Part shown: piece after piece, positions 9,301 to 19,025 of the stretch
How positions within the stretch are numbered: the first letter of the stretch is position 1
Layout of the letters: every line of letters begins with the position of its first letter
Assembly (NCBI GenBank): GCA_965277745.1
Contig: OZ255837.1
Span: 2,297,230-2,361,229, forward strand
DNA: 64,000 bases
Source of the DNA: G965277745 sp965277745
GTDB taxonomy: Bacteria > Pseudomonadota > Gammaproteobacteria > Cardiobacteriales > Cardiobacteriaceae
Reading direction: 5' to 3'
Made by a program: the position numbers and the translations under genes
Notes under the pieces: model-generated
Told to the model about the DNA's origin: nothing
The model's database searches: none
Seen by the model: the letters and a program-made list of their open reading frames with translations, nothing else

Positions 9301-9889
9301 GCAACACCGTTGTTGAGGGATCACGGTGCTGATTTTCAATATCTGGTCGGTGCCCTCGGCACAGGTGGCACGCTTTGTGCAACCATGAAAGAATTACGGC
9401 GTCCTGGTTTTCATATCGTCAACATTGATTTTAAGCCAAGGCGGTTCGATTATTTTTGCTGGCCCTGTGGTTACTATCGGCAAAACGGAGCTGGTGCGCC
9501 GGGTGAATTTGACGTCGCGCCGAATCTTGATCGATTCCATAACCAATGAGGGGATGACAGTGGATGATCTTGATGCATTCCCGACTGTCCGTGTCGTTAC
9601 ACAAAGAACCGGTTTGCTCGTTGGCCGTACGGCTAGAGGAGCCATTTATATGACGCTGAAACTTCTACCTCTCACACAACCGGCAAGCACGATGGTATTT
9701 TTACCCCGCGATGGTGGCGAGAAATATCTCGACACAATTTACGATGACGGCTGCTCGATGAAGCGACAGTTTCTCGGCGAAGCCGCGCGTGGACGTGTGC
9801 ACCCGTTGTTCGACGCCTACCGAGGGTCTGTTGAGGAACAAGAAAAAGAACCCCGATTTAAAGCCAACGTAAAAATAAATATTCTATAA
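9301..9889 (+). pseudogene. Cysteine synthase-like PLP enzyme, 3' remnant with frameshifts
   Basis: The 5' half is gone, cut at the right end of IS481 element A. What remains reads as the C-terminal half of a CysK/cysteine synthase-type fold: GALGTGGTLCATMKELRR (phosphate-binding loop region) in one frame, then TVDDLDAFPTVRVV, GLLVGRTARGAIYM and DGGEKYLDTIYDDG in another. At least two frameshifts are needed to join them. The last codons overlap the MATE gene start (TAATG at 9887-9891), so the two were probably one operon. Such enzymes also make non-protein amino acids for siderophores or antibiotics, so a lost small-molecule pathway is possible. Confidence 0.75.
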
Positions 9890-11286
9890 TGTTTTTTCCC
9901 CTCCCTTATCGGAACATAATCGCACTGTCCGCGCCGATTGCCGGCATACAGTTCGCGCAGGTTGCGCTGACCAGCACTGACCTTATGATGATGGGCCGGG
10001 TTGGTTTGGAAGCCGTTGCGGCCGGGGGCCTCGCCATTCTGCTTTATAACCAGTTACGCACCATGTGCGTAGGCATGGTGACCGGCCTCGGTAATCTCGT
10101 CGCAACGGCAGTTGGACGGGGCGAAAAACGAGCGGGAAATGCCGAGATCGACGCGGTGACTCGGGAGGAAGTACGTGACCTCGTTCATTCGTCATTGTCA
10201 CTTGCGACTGTCATCGCTCTAGCCGCGGGTGGCTTGCTGATTGCACTCAGTTATGCTCTGAGCTTTCTGGGTCAAGATATCACTGTTGCGGAGCACGCGA
10301 GACCAGTAATGATTGCTCTGGCGCCAGGCCTTTTGCCGATGCTATGGCTCAATGTGCTCAGACAATTCGCTGTAGGCATGCGTCGCCCTGGCTCTTTGCT
10401 GAGAGTTACGCTCATCTCCATCATTGTCAATGCGGTTTTAGACGCCGCTTTACTTTATGGATGGCTTGGTTTGCCACAACTCGGACTGGTGGGTATCGGG
10501 CTATCCACAACACTCGTGCAGGTCTTAACGCTTGTTGTCTTTTTCCGAGCCGTACGCCAGGATCGCAGACTTAGAGATTTGCTTTCGGTCGATTTTTGGC
10601 AAGCACGACTAGCAACTATTCTCAGAATTATACGGATGGGAACACCGATATCACTCACTTATGGATCGGAAGCCGCAATCACCTCTATCGCAACACTGTT
10701 GATGGGCACTTTCGGACCTGTTGTACTGGCAGCATCAAATATTACCAACCAGCTTACCTATATCGTTTATCAACTCAATATAGGTTTATCGCAAGGATCA
10801 TCCATTCTAGTTAGCCGCGCAATCGGACGTGAAGATTATAATGAGATCCAAGCCGTCGCCAAACGTGCCCTGACTGTTAGTTTCGCGGTGATGACAGTGA
10901 TTGGAATTATCTACGTATTTCTTCCTGAGCTCGTCCTGGCACCGTTTTTAGGCACCGAGAACGATCCCGCAGTGTTGACTTTGGCTGCCTCCCTGCTCTG
11001 GTTCGCTATCGTCCACCAATTCTCAAAAGGATCGCAAAACATCTGCATCGGCCTCTTGCGCGGTCTTGGAAACACCAAAGCCGGCCTGACCCACACACTG
11101 ATTGGCTATTGGGGGATCGGCATTCCGACAATGACACTTTGCGGTTACCCTCTAAGCTTGGGCGGTAAAGGCGTCTGGTTCGGGCTTTGCCTTGGCTTCA
11201 GTGTGACCAGCCTGCTGCTCTGGCGACGTTTTATGACCGATCTGAAGCGAATTTCTCCGAAAAATATAAGTAAATCAAATTATTAA
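9889..11286 (+). CDS. MATE-family multidrug/metabolite exporter
   Basis: 465 residues with about twelve hydrophobic segments in two similar halves. MATE hallmarks include PIAGIQFAQVALTSTDLMMMGRVG at the start, LRQFAVGMRRPG mid-protein and the second-half start LRIIRMGTPISLTYGSEAA. MATE proteins export cationic drugs or metabolites from the inner membrane using Na+ or H+ gradients. The start overlaps the stop of the cysteine-synthase-like remnant by one base, which suggests that the transporter once exported that enzyme's product. The frame itself is intact. Confidence 0.9.
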   Translation: MFFPLPYRNIIALSAPIAGIQFAQVALTSTDLMMMGRVGLEAVAAGGLAILLYNQLRTMCVGMVTGLGNLVATAVGRGEKRAGNAEIDAVTREEVRDLVHSSLSLATVIALAAGGLLIALSYALSFLGQDITVAEHARPVMIALAPGLLPMLWLNVLRQFAVGMRRPGSLLRVTLISIIVNAVLDAALLYGWLGLPQLGLVGIGLSTTLVQVLTLVVFFRAVRQDRRLRDLLSVDFWQARLATILRIIRMGTPISLTYGSEAAITSIATLLMGTFGPVVLAASNITNQLTYIVYQLNIGLSQGSSILVSRAIGREDYNEIQAVAKRALTVSFAVMTVIGIIYVFLPELVLAPFLGTENDPAVLTLAASLLWFAIVHQFSKGSQNICIGLLRGLGNTKAGLTHTLIGYWGIGIPTMTLCGYPLSLGGKGVWFGLCLGFSVTSLLLWRRFMTDLKRISPKNISKSNY

Positions 11287-11493
11287 TCTGATTCGTACTT
11301 CAGCAATCAAGAAGTCGTCACAACGCTTGCGTGCAGCATCTCCTCGTCGTACACTTTTTCAAAACAAATCGAGGATTTCCCCGCAACGGCTCTCTCGCCG
11401 ACATCAAACGAAAAGTACGCGATCATTGAGTGCGGTAATGCCACATGGTACTCTGCCCGCCTCGTTTCCTTTCTTCACGAGCAAGAAAAGCGC

Positions 11494-12030
11494 ATGAACA
11501 TCATTCTCCTGGGTGCCCCGGGGTCGGGTAAAGGGACGCAATCGGCACGACTGGTCAAGCAGCACGATCTGCGACACTTGGCCACCGGCGACATGTTGCG
11601 TGCCGAGATCCGCGCTGGCAGCGAACTAGGCAAACAGGCGCAAACGGTGATGGCCGCCGGCAAACTGGTTTGTGATCACATCGTCATCGCCATGATCGCG
11701 AAACGCCTCGGCGATCGCGGCGCGTTGTTCGACGGCTTTCCACGCACCCTCACCCAGGCGCGAGCATTGGAGGAACTGCTTGCCGACAAAGGGAAACGAA
11801 CCGATCATGCTTTCCTCCTCGAAGTGGACAAGCAAGAAATCGTCAAGCGTATGCTCGCCCGTGGTCGTGCCGACGACAAGGAAGAAACGATCCGCAGTCG
11901 CCTGAACGTATTTGAACGGCAAACCCAGCCGTTGATCGAGTATTATGAAAAACGAGGCAAATTGAGCCGGATCGACGGCAGCGGCGAGGTGCAAGAAATT
12001 ACCGCGCGCATCGAAAGCGTCATTTCCTGA
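11494..12030 (+). CDS. adk: Adenylate kinase, short form
   Basis: 178 residues. The P-loop GAPGSGKGT is at residue 7, NMP-binding ATGDMLRAEI follows, then FDGFPRT and the short-lid region RGRADDKEETIRSR. It catalyses ATP + AMP = 2 ADP. E. coli-type enzymes are ~214 residues with a ~30-residue LID. Here the LID is replaced by a short loop, as in alphaproteobacterial or eukaryotic cytosolic short forms. aroC follows 46 bp later. The 207 bp upstream (11287-11493) hold no gene. Confidence 0.95.
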   Translation: MNIILLGAPGSGKGTQSARLVKQHDLRHLATGDMLRAEIRAGSELGKQAQTVMAAGKLVCDHIVIAMIAKRLGDRGALFDGFPRTLTQARALEELLADKGKRTDHAFLLEVDKQEIVKRMLARGRADDKEETIRSRLNVFERQTQPLIEYYEKRGKLSRIDGSGEVQEITARIESVIS

Positions 12031-12076
12031 TTTTCCCATTGTCTGTCCGTCTTTTCGGACGATCTGAGAGCATTCC

Positions 12077-13168
12077 ATGAGCGGCAACACCTTCGGCAAA
12101 CTTTTCACCCTGACCTCTTTCGGCGAAAGCCACGGCATCGCGATCGGCGGTATCGTCGACGGCTGTCCGCCCGGCATCGATCTCGATCCGCAAACCTTGC
12201 AGAAAGATCTCGATCGACGCAAGCCCGGTACCAGTCGCTACGTGACGCCACGCAGGGAAAGCGACGAAAGTCAGATTCTCTCCGGCATCTTCGAAGGAAA
12301 GACTACCGGTACGCCGATCGGCCTGATCATCTACAATGGCGACCAACGCAGTCAAGACTACCTCGCGATCAAAGACAAATTCCGTCCCGGACACGCCGAT
12401 TTCCCCTATCTCGCCAAATACGGCCGCCGCGATTATCGCGGCGGAGGCCGCGCTTCGGCGCGGGAAACGGCGATCCGCGTCGCCGCCGGCGCGATCGCGA
12501 AAGCGGTACTCAAAACACTTGCCGGCATCGAGATTCGTAGCTACGTCTCGCAAATCGGCAAACACAAGCTATCGTTCGACAATTGGCAGAGTGTCGCGGA
12601 CAACCCGTTCAACTGCCCGAACGACAAACAAACGGCAATGCTCGAACGCTATCTCTATGAAATCCGTAAATCAGGCGACTCCATCGGCGCCGAACTGACA
12701 GTGATCGCCGACAACGTCCCCGCCGGGCTCGGCGAACCGGTATTCGATCGCCTCGACGCCGAACTGGCACACGCGCTGATGAGCATCAACGCGGTAAAAG
12801 GCGTGGCGATCGGGGACGGCTTCGACTGCATTTCCTGCCGCGGCAGTGAATTTCGCGATGAACACCGTGCCGCCGCAGGCTTTCTCAGTAACCATGCGGG
12901 CGGTATTTTAGGCGGTATTTCAAGCGGCCAGCAAATCATCGCCCGCGCCGCTTTCAAGGCAACCAGCTCAATTCTGATCGCCGGACGAACGACCGATACC
13001 AGCGGTCAAGACACCGAGATCGTCAGCAAAGGGCGTCACGATCCCTGTGTCGGCCTGCGTGCTTGCCCGATCATGGAAGCGATGACGGCGCTTGTTCTGT
13101 GCGATCATTACCTGCGTCAACGCGGGCAAAACGGACAGATCAATTTTCTTCCCTCGAACGCGCCCTGA
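12077..13168 (+). CDS. aroC: Chorismate synthase
   Basis: 363 residues, full length for the bacterial family. Conserved FMN/EPSP-binding signatures are visible: SFGESHGIAIGGIVDGCPPG at the start, YRGGGRASARET near residue 120, and IGxGF-like GVAIGDGF later. It converts 5-enolpyruvylshikimate-3-phosphate to chorismate, the last common step of aromatic amino-acid synthesis, and needs reduced FMN. The start ATG gives the typical MSGNTFGKLFTLTSFGESHG. Confidence 0.97.
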   Translation: MSGNTFGKLFTLTSFGESHGIAIGGIVDGCPPGIDLDPQTLQKDLDRRKPGTSRYVTPRRESDESQILSGIFEGKTTGTPIGLIIYNGDQRSQDYLAIKDKFRPGHADFPYLAKYGRRDYRGGGRASARETAIRVAAGAIAKAVLKTLAGIEIRSYVSQIGKHKLSFDNWQSVADNPFNCPNDKQTAMLERYLYEIRKSGDSIGAELTVIADNVPAGLGEPVFDRLDAELAHALMSINAVKGVAIGDGFDCISCRGSEFRDEHRAAAGFLSNHAGGILGGISSGQQIIARAAFKATSSILIAGRTTDTSGQDTEIVSKGRHDPCVGLRACPIMEAMTALVLCDHYLRQRGQNGQINFLPSNAP

Positions 13169-13386
13169 TTTCGATTGGAACGCGCGCCCGTCGTGTCCGT
13201 CGTTACCTCTTTCATGCCGCCCATTTCGGCGCGAACGTGTGATCGGTGTCCGAGGCAGCATCCGCTTCGCTTTCCTACCTGTTTTTTCCCAATCCCTCTT
13301 GTAACGGCTCGATCTCTGTCGTCAAGCGATAAATGGACAACAGATTGTGCGAAAATATCAAGTTGACTCTGTGAACTCGATAAAAA

Positions 13387-13956
13387 ATGCGTCGCCTGTT
13401 CCTCATCTCCAGCGCCGAACTGCCATCGAGCGGCGTCTTCGGCCGCGACATCGCACTTGGCGAGTATCGCCGTCACCTCGGCACCACCCGCGGTGATCTC
13501 TATTACGACGCCCAACGCGGACTGTACCCTAACGCGCTGGCGGCTTTGGCCGGCACTATCGCCGACGGGCACAATTTGTATTTGCACTTGCCGTCGCGAT
13601 ATCGCGACGGCGATCCCGATCACCGACGCCTGCTCGATTACGGTACCGCGATACAACGCTGCCAGGCAAACTTCAACGCCCGCCTGCTTCGCCTTGCCGA
13701 AGGCGAGGCCAACGACGCATCCGCTACCCGAAAAGCGGCGGCGTTTTCCCATCGGGAAAAGCTCACAGAGCCATTCTATCGCAAAGATCCCTTCGTTCTC
13801 CTCGGTGAACGCGGACGAGGAAAATCGCACGCGCTGGCCGAAAAAATCCGTCGTCTGGTCGGCGATGGGCATCGTCCGTTACTGGTTGTCTCACCTTTTA
13901 GGGACAACCGAACGGAAATCAATCGCCTGCCCAAAGAAATCCAACAATATAGCTAA
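13387..13956 (+). pseudogene. tmcA: tRNA(Met) cytidine acetyltransferase TmcA, truncated
   Basis: Only the N-terminal ~170 residues of a normally ~650-700-residue protein remain. The start has the DUF1726-type region, and FVLLGERGRGKSHALAEKI carries the Walker A loop of the RecD-like helicase domain. Homology ends at about LLVVSPF (13900). The last ~20 codons look foreign and run into IS remnants just before an IS1595 element. The helicase core, acetyltransferase and tRNA-binding domains are missing, so N4-acetylcytidine at the wobble base of elongator tRNA-Met is probably not made from this locus. Confidence 0.82.
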
Positions 13957-13974
13957 AGAATTATAAATAGATTA

Positions 13975-14692
13975 GGGGATGTACCAGATAATCAATTCAA
14001 TTTATCCTTAATCAACTGTTTTAAATGAATTAATTGAGAAGATGGAGTGCTGCCATTAAAACGCCACTCACATTCCTTCAAAAATAGTCCAAAATGCTCC
14101 TTTGGAACACCGTTGAATTTACCCATGTGGCGCTTTGCCTGGCTCCAAAAGTTCTCGATCCCGTCGATATGATTTGCCTTGTCTGCAAACAACCTGGCAT
14201 GATTGATACGCAAGTGCTTGAAATCGCAAATATCCACCCTGTTATCGCCTCGCCAACAGTCAGTATAGACAATACTGTCAGGGACAACTTTGCGCACGAT
14301 GATCGGGTATAATGTCGCCGAAGAAGTATCAGGGATAACCTTCGTGTAGACCTTCCCGCCACGCTTGAGAAGGCCAAATACCGGAACTTTTCCTGCCACC
14401 CCACGACCGCGCTTCCCCTTGCGATTACCACCAAAGTAACTTTCATCCACTTCAATTTCACCACTGAAAACCGTATCACTTTCTTGCTCGAGATGGCTGG
14501 CAATCAGCTTGCGAAGCCGGTGAAAATAGTAGGCACTGGTTTTGAAATTCACGCCGATAAGTGAGGCCGCACATCTGGCCGTCGTTCCAGCCACGAAATG
14601 TTCCAACAAGCGATCTTGTTTGTACTTACTTAAACGACTCTTCCTCATGCTGCTCATGATAACACCTTTTATGTGTTATCTGGTACATCCCC
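13975..14692 (-). mobile_element. IS1595-family insertion sequence
   Basis: About 718 bp with perfect inverted ends GGGGATGTACCAGATAA at each side; the identity extends to 20 bp (13972-13991 and 14676-14695). Flanks TAAATAGATTA (13964-13974) and TAAATAAATTA (14693-14703) match at 10 of 11 positions and may contain the 8-bp target duplication usual for the family. One transposase gene fills the element. Confidence 0.9.
13992..14657 (-). CDS. IS1595-family (IS1016-like) transposase
   Basis: 221 residues, intact. An N-terminal HTH (GTTARCAASLIGVNFKTSAYYF) precedes the ISXO2-like catalytic domain: GEIEVDESYFGG (first Asp), SIVYTDCWRGDN (second Asp), and HIDGIENFWSQAKRHM (third block). No zinc-ribbon precedes it, as in the short IS1016 group. 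Confidence 0.9.
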   Translation of the reverse strand: MSSMRKSRLSKYKQDRLLEHFVAGTTARCAASLIGVNFKTSAYYFHRLRKLIASHLEQESDTVFSGEIEVDESYFGGNRKGKRGRGVAGKVPVFGLLKRGGKVYTKVIPDTSSATLYPIIVRKVVPDSIVYTDCWRGDNRVDICDFKHLRINHARLFADKANHIDGIENFWSQAKRHMGKFNGVPKEHFGLFLKECEWRFNGSTPSSQLIHLKQLIKDKLN

Positions 14693-14703
14693 TAAATAAA
14701 TTA

Positions 14704-14947
14704 TACTTATCGTATGACTTACCCATTGAAATTTCGCCAAAAGGTTCTTTCGGTACGTGCGCGCGAAGGACTTACGATCGCCCAGGCTGCAGCGCGGCCC
14801 ACCTGCGAGCATTTGTTAGGGAGTATCATTTTGCGAAACGGTTAAAAAATTGCGAGGTCCGACCCCATACGAATACGTTTGTAAGATCTGGACAAAAGCA
14901 CCGAAAAGATTCAAAATCAATCCTTTCCATCATAAATATGGGACCTA
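14704..14947 (+). pseudogene. Fused fragments of an IS630 and an IS481-type transposase
   Basis: 14714-14797 encodes MTYPLKFRQKVLSVRAREG and LTIAQAAAR, the typical N-terminus of an IS630-family transposase. From about 14798 the sequence switches to a decayed copy of the IS481-C transposase C-terminus (compare 21545-21690: ACCTGC.GGCATTTGT, ACGGTTAAAAA and CCCCATACGAAT). Both are short relics without function. They lie between the IS1595 and an IS427-like copy. Confidence 0.7.
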
Positions 14948-15543
14948 TATAGGGTAGTCATGAGATATCGTAATGTAAAATGGCCTTTTCTCAGTTATAG
15001 GAGCAAAGTCAACTGATGGAGATATCGATCGATGAGCCGGATGACGAATGGCCGATGATCGACGCCAGTCATTGCAAGGTGAATCCTCATGCGGCGGGTG
15101 CGTTAGGGGGCAATCAAGACATGAGTCGTACAAAAGGGGCCTCGACAAAAAATTGCATCTGGCCGTGGATGCGCATGGTCTGCCGGTCAGGGTTGTTGTT
15201 ACAGAAGGGACAACGGCAGATTGCACTCAAGCCAGCCTCTTGATAGAGGGATTGACGGCGGAGTATTTGTTGGCTGATAAAGGTTACGATAGCAACGAGC
15301 TCATCGAGCAAGCGCTTTCACAGGGCATGGAGCCTATGATTCCGGCGAAGAGCAACCGTATCGCGAAACGCGAGGATGATAAAGACTTGTATCGATGACG
15401 TCACTTGGTCGAGAATGCTTTTTTGCACCTGAAACGTTGGCGAGTTATAGCGACGCGCTATGCCAAAAATACGGCATCGTTCCTGGCCGCCGTACAAATA
15501 CAGTGCATTGCACCGTGGGCTGAAATCTCGTGACTACACTATC
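14948..15543 (+). mobile_element. IS427-like (IS5 family) element, copy 1, internally deleted
   Basis: Ends TATAGGGTAGTCATGAGAT and ATCTCGTGACTACACTATC match the ends of the complete copy at 20045-20877. About 237 bp are missing between GCAAAGTCAA and TGATGGAGATATCG, removing the transposase N-terminus. The rest encodes the DDE part: WPMIDASHCK, KKLHLAVDAHGLPVRVVVTE, LLADKGYDSNE. The stop after DKDLYR and the missing start mean it is non-functional. Confidence 0.88.
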
Positions 15544-16093
15544 TAACACCTAGCCGCGACAAGGGGGCACTGTGACGACGTTTACAGGTAAAAACACCGC
15601 TATGCCGCCGTACGATGCGCGCTGTCTGAAGCCAGCCAAGCCGCGTTGCAGCAAGCCTGTGGGGGAAACATGGCGACTGTCGGGGCGGAAGAAACGCCCT
15701 GCCCTTGGGAAACCGGTGGGAAAAGCATGGATGAAAGTGTCGATGCGTTGCCGAACTTTTCCCCGACCCCGGCCGTCCTCTTGGCGTCAGGAAGGATGGA
15801 AAGATGACGTGCGAGCATTTTCCGCCGAAGATAAGCGCACGTGTCCGTCGTAATGAGGAACAAGGTCTCTTCTGCGAAGACGAGGTAGGAGAACATCGGG
15901 CAGACACGGTGATGCGGGCCGACTCGCGCTCGGCTCAAATTAGATCGAGATTGTCCGCCAAGGTGAACAAGGCGTTAATGACGAGTGCTTTATCGACCGA
16001 GACACAGTGTTTTGGCTGGATCGATCTGGGCACGGAGGCAAAAACCGATTATACTTTTCCTTATTTTGTGCCTTTTTCAAGTACTTGCGGCAA
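15544..16093. other. Stretch without a recognisable gene upstream of polA
   Basis: About 550 bp. Open frames on both strands overlap one another and have no motif or plausible start. It may be decayed coding DNA. The right end becomes T-rich and leads into the polA promoter. Confidence 0.4.
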
Positions 16094-16121
16094 TTTACAG
16101 GCTTTTCCCCGTTTTTACAAT
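16094..16121 (+). promoter_or_regulatory. Sigma-70 promoter for polA
   Basis: TTTACA (16094-16099) and TACAAT (16116-16121) are separated by 16 bp, ending 41 bp before the polA GTG start. An AGGAG ribosome site follows at 16153-16157. Inferred from consensus match and position. Confidence 0.55.
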
Positions 16122-16162
16122 AAACTGCGATACCGTTTTTATCCCCGTGCTCAGGAGCATCC

Positions 16163-18868
16163 GTGATCGATAGTACCCGTCTTGTCGTCCTCGTCGACGG
16201 CTCATCCTATCTTTTCCGCGCCTTTCATGGCCTGCCGGCACTGACCAACCGAAGCGGCCACCCGACCGGCGCCATGCACGGTGTCATCAAGATGCTCGCC
16301 AAACTTTACGAAGACTACCAGCCGACTTATTTTGCCGTGGTCTTCGATGCCAAAGGCAAGACCTTCCGCCACGCGCTTTATGACGCCTACAAAGCCAACC
16401 GCCCGCCAACACCGGAAGATTTGGTCATCCAGATCAGGCCATTGCAGGAATTGATCAAGGCAATAGGCTTTCCGCTCATCATAGAATCCGGCGTGGAAGC
16501 CGATGATGTGATCGGCACCCTCGCACAACGTGCTTTGCAAGAACACTATCAAGTCGTCATTTCTTCCGGTGACAAGGACATGGCGCAATTGCTCACCCAC
16601 GCCGACATCACCTTGCTCGATACGATGAAAAATGAAACGACCACCGCCCAAGAGGTGGCGCGGCGTTTCAAAGTCGATTCCTTGCAGGCCGAGCAGATAA
16701 TCGATTTTCTCGCCCTGGTCGGCGACAGCACGGACAACATTCCCGGCGTCGCCAAAGTCGGTCCCAAGACGGCGGCGAAATGGCTCGGCGAATACGGCAA
16801 TATCGAAAACCTGATCGCCAACGCCACTAAAATCGGCGGGAAAGTCGGCGCCAATCTGCGCGCCGGAATCGAACAGTTACGACTCTCCAAAACGCTTGCC
16901 ACGATCCGCTGCGATCTCCCTCTCACCACTTCGATCGCCGATCTCGCCCTGCAACCGAGCAACGCCTACAAAGTGCAAAAACTCTGCGATACCTATGACC
17001 TGCACCATATAAAAGAACGCTTTCTCGCCAACCATCAAGCGTCACACGGGACGGAAGATCCGATCGTGACCAGCTATCACATCATCACCAACGCAAAGGC
17101 CCGTGACGAACTGTTGCAACGCTTGGCGGAAATGAGTCAATTTGCCATCGATAGCGAAACCAATTCCCTGAACTACATGCAAGCGGATTTAGTCGGCGTC
17201 AGCATCGCTCCCCGAGCGGGAGAAGCTTACTATCTTCCCCTTTCTCATCAGTTCACACAAAATCTGCCGTTGCGCGAAACGCTAGATTGCTTGAAACCGA
17301 TCCTCGAAAATCCGGCGATCGGCAAAATCGGCCAGCACCTGAAATTCGACCGCCACATCTTCGCCCGCTACGGTATCGAGTTGCAAGGCTTCTGTGACGA
17401 CACCATGCTGATGAGCTACTGCTATAACAGCACCGCGACTCGCCATAATATGGACGCGCTCGCCGACTACTACCTTGATTATCGTACCACCACCTTCGAG
17501 GACATTGCGGGAAAAGGCGCGAGACAACTCACCTTCGATCAGATTGATCTGGAAACAGCGGGACGTTACGCCTGCGAGGACGCCGATATTACCTGCCGCC
17601 TGCACGCATTTTTCGCGGCCAAACTCGCCGCCGTTCCTAATCTCGAGGCGCTCTATCGCGATATCGAGGCGCCGCTTGCGAGCGTGCTCTCGCGCATGGA
17701 ACATCTCGGCGTCAGAATCGATGCCGCCCTCCTTGCCCGGCAATCACAGGGAATCGAGACCACCCTCGCCGTCTTGGAAACCCAGGCCCACGAACTCGCC
17801 GGCCAGACATTCAATCTCGGTTCACCGAAACAGCTACAGGAAATTCTTTTCGCCAAACTGGACTTGCCGGTGATTCGCAAAACCCCGAAAGGTCAACCAT
17901 CGACGAACGAAGAAGTGTTGCAAGAACTGGCGGAAAAAAGCGGTGAACCACTGCCACAAGTGATCCTCGAACACCGTGGTCTCGCCAAACTGAAATCCAC
18001 CTATAGCGACAAACTTCCGCAGTTGATCGACAAAAACAGCGGGCGCATCCACACCAGCTATCATCAAGCCGTAACCAGTACCGGGCGCCTTTCCTCCAGC
18101 GACCCGAACCTGCAAAATATCCCGATTCGCAGCGCGCAAGGTCGGCGTATCCGAGAGGCGTTCATCGCCGCTGACGGCTACAAAATCCTCGCTTCCGACT
18201 ACTCACAGATCGAACTGCGTATCATGGCACATCTCTCCGGTGACCTAGGGTTGATCAAGGCATTCCGCGAACACCGCGACATCCATAGCGCCACCGCAAG
18301 CGAAATCTTCGCCGTCGCGCCGGATCGCGTCGAACGCAACCAGCGCAGAAGTGCGAAAGCGATCAACTTCGGCCTCATCTACGGCATGAGCGCTTTCGGC
18401 CTTTCCCGTCAACTCGGCATCACGAGACAGGAAGCCGAAGCCTACATCGACACTTACTTCGGCCGCTATCCGCGAGTACGCGAGTACATGGAACAGGCGC
18501 GAAAGACCGCACGCGAACAAGGATACGCCGAAACCTTGCTCGGGCGCCGATTATACGTGCCCGATATCGACAACAAGAACGTGCAGCGCAGAAACGCCGC
18601 CGAACGCCTCGCGATCAACGCACCCATGCAGGGCTCGGCCGCCGACATCATCAAACTCGCGATGATCGATATCGATCACGCCTACCTTGACAACCCCGAC
18701 TGCCGCTTACTCATGCAAGTGCACGATGAACTCGTTTTCGAAGTAAAAGAACACGCCGTCGATCGCGTCAAAGCCGACATCGAAAAGCGTATGCAAAACG
18801 CCTACGCGCTGCACGTGCCGCTCATTGTCGATAGCGGCATCGGTAACAATTGGGATGAGGCCCATTAA
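16163..18868 (+). CDS. polA: DNA polymerase I
   Basis: 901 residues, GTG start with AGGAG 5 bp upstream. Three domains are complete. The 5' nuclease holds LVDGSSYLFRAFHG, DAKGKTFRH, GVEADDVIGTLA and GDKDMAQL. The 3'-5' proofreading domain retains its metal ligands (IDSETNSL with Asp 330 and Glu 332; DDTMLMSY; YACEDADITCRLH). The polymerase domain has TGRLSSSDPNLQNIPIR, motif A ASDYSQIELRIMAH, motif B RRSAKAINFGLIYGMS and motif C LMQVHDELVFEV. It removes primers, fills gaps and repairs DNA. The prophage carries its own, much shorter, family A polymerase at 36813-38783. Confidence 0.98.
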   Translation: MIDSTRLVVLVDGSSYLFRAFHGLPALTNRSGHPTGAMHGVIKMLAKLYEDYQPTYFAVVFDAKGKTFRHALYDAYKANRPPTPEDLVIQIRPLQELIKAIGFPLIIESGVEADDVIGTLAQRALQEHYQVVISSGDKDMAQLLTHADITLLDTMKNETTTAQEVARRFKVDSLQAEQIIDFLALVGDSTDNIPGVAKVGPKTAAKWLGEYGNIENLIANATKIGGKVGANLRAGIEQLRLSKTLATIRCDLPLTTSIADLALQPSNAYKVQKLCDTYDLHHIKERFLANHQASHGTEDPIVTSYHIITNAKARDELLQRLAEMSQFAIDSETNSLNYMQADLVGVSIAPRAGEAYYLPLSHQFTQNLPLRETLDCLKPILENPAIGKIGQHLKFDRHIFARYGIELQGFCDDTMLMSYCYNSTATRHNMDALADYYLDYRTTTFEDIAGKGARQLTFDQIDLETAGRYACEDADITCRLHAFFAAKLAAVPNLEALYRDIEAPLASVLSRMEHLGVRIDAALLARQSQGIETTLAVLETQAHELAGQTFNLGSPKQLQEILFAKLDLPVIRKTPKGQPSTNEEVLQELAEKSGEPLPQVILEHRGLAKLKSTYSDKLPQLIDKNSGRIHTSYHQAVTSTGRLSSSDPNLQNIPIRSAQGRRIREAFIAADGYKILASDYSQIELRIMAHLSGDLGLIKAFREHRDIHSATASEIFAVAPDRVERNQRRSAKAINFGLIYGMSAFGLSRQLGITRQEAEAYIDTYFGRYPRVREYMEQARKTAREQGYAETLLGRRLYVPDIDNKNVQRRNAAERLAINAPMQGSAADIIKLAMIDIDHAYLDNPDCRLLMQVHDELVFEVKEHAVDRVKADIEKRMQNAYALHVPLIVDSGIGNNWDEAH

Positions 18869-19025
18869 CGACCATAAAAAGCATTGGGCAGCTTCGGACT
18901 CTTGTTATCCAGGCGCACAAAAGCAATGACCGTCCCCTTGCCATGAATGCGCTTATCTGTAGATAGGGGCAAGCAACACGGACACCGGCAGCACGACTGT
19001 ACCGCTGTCCCCTGCCGAAGCCTCT

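Noticed and set aside
14714..14797. Start of a new gene with MTYPLKFRQKVLSV
   Set aside because: It is only the first ~28 codons of an IS630 transposase, fused to an unrelated IS481 relic.
15544..16093. Several overlapping open frames before polA
   Set aside because: They overlap on both strands, lack starts with ribosome sites and show no family motifs.
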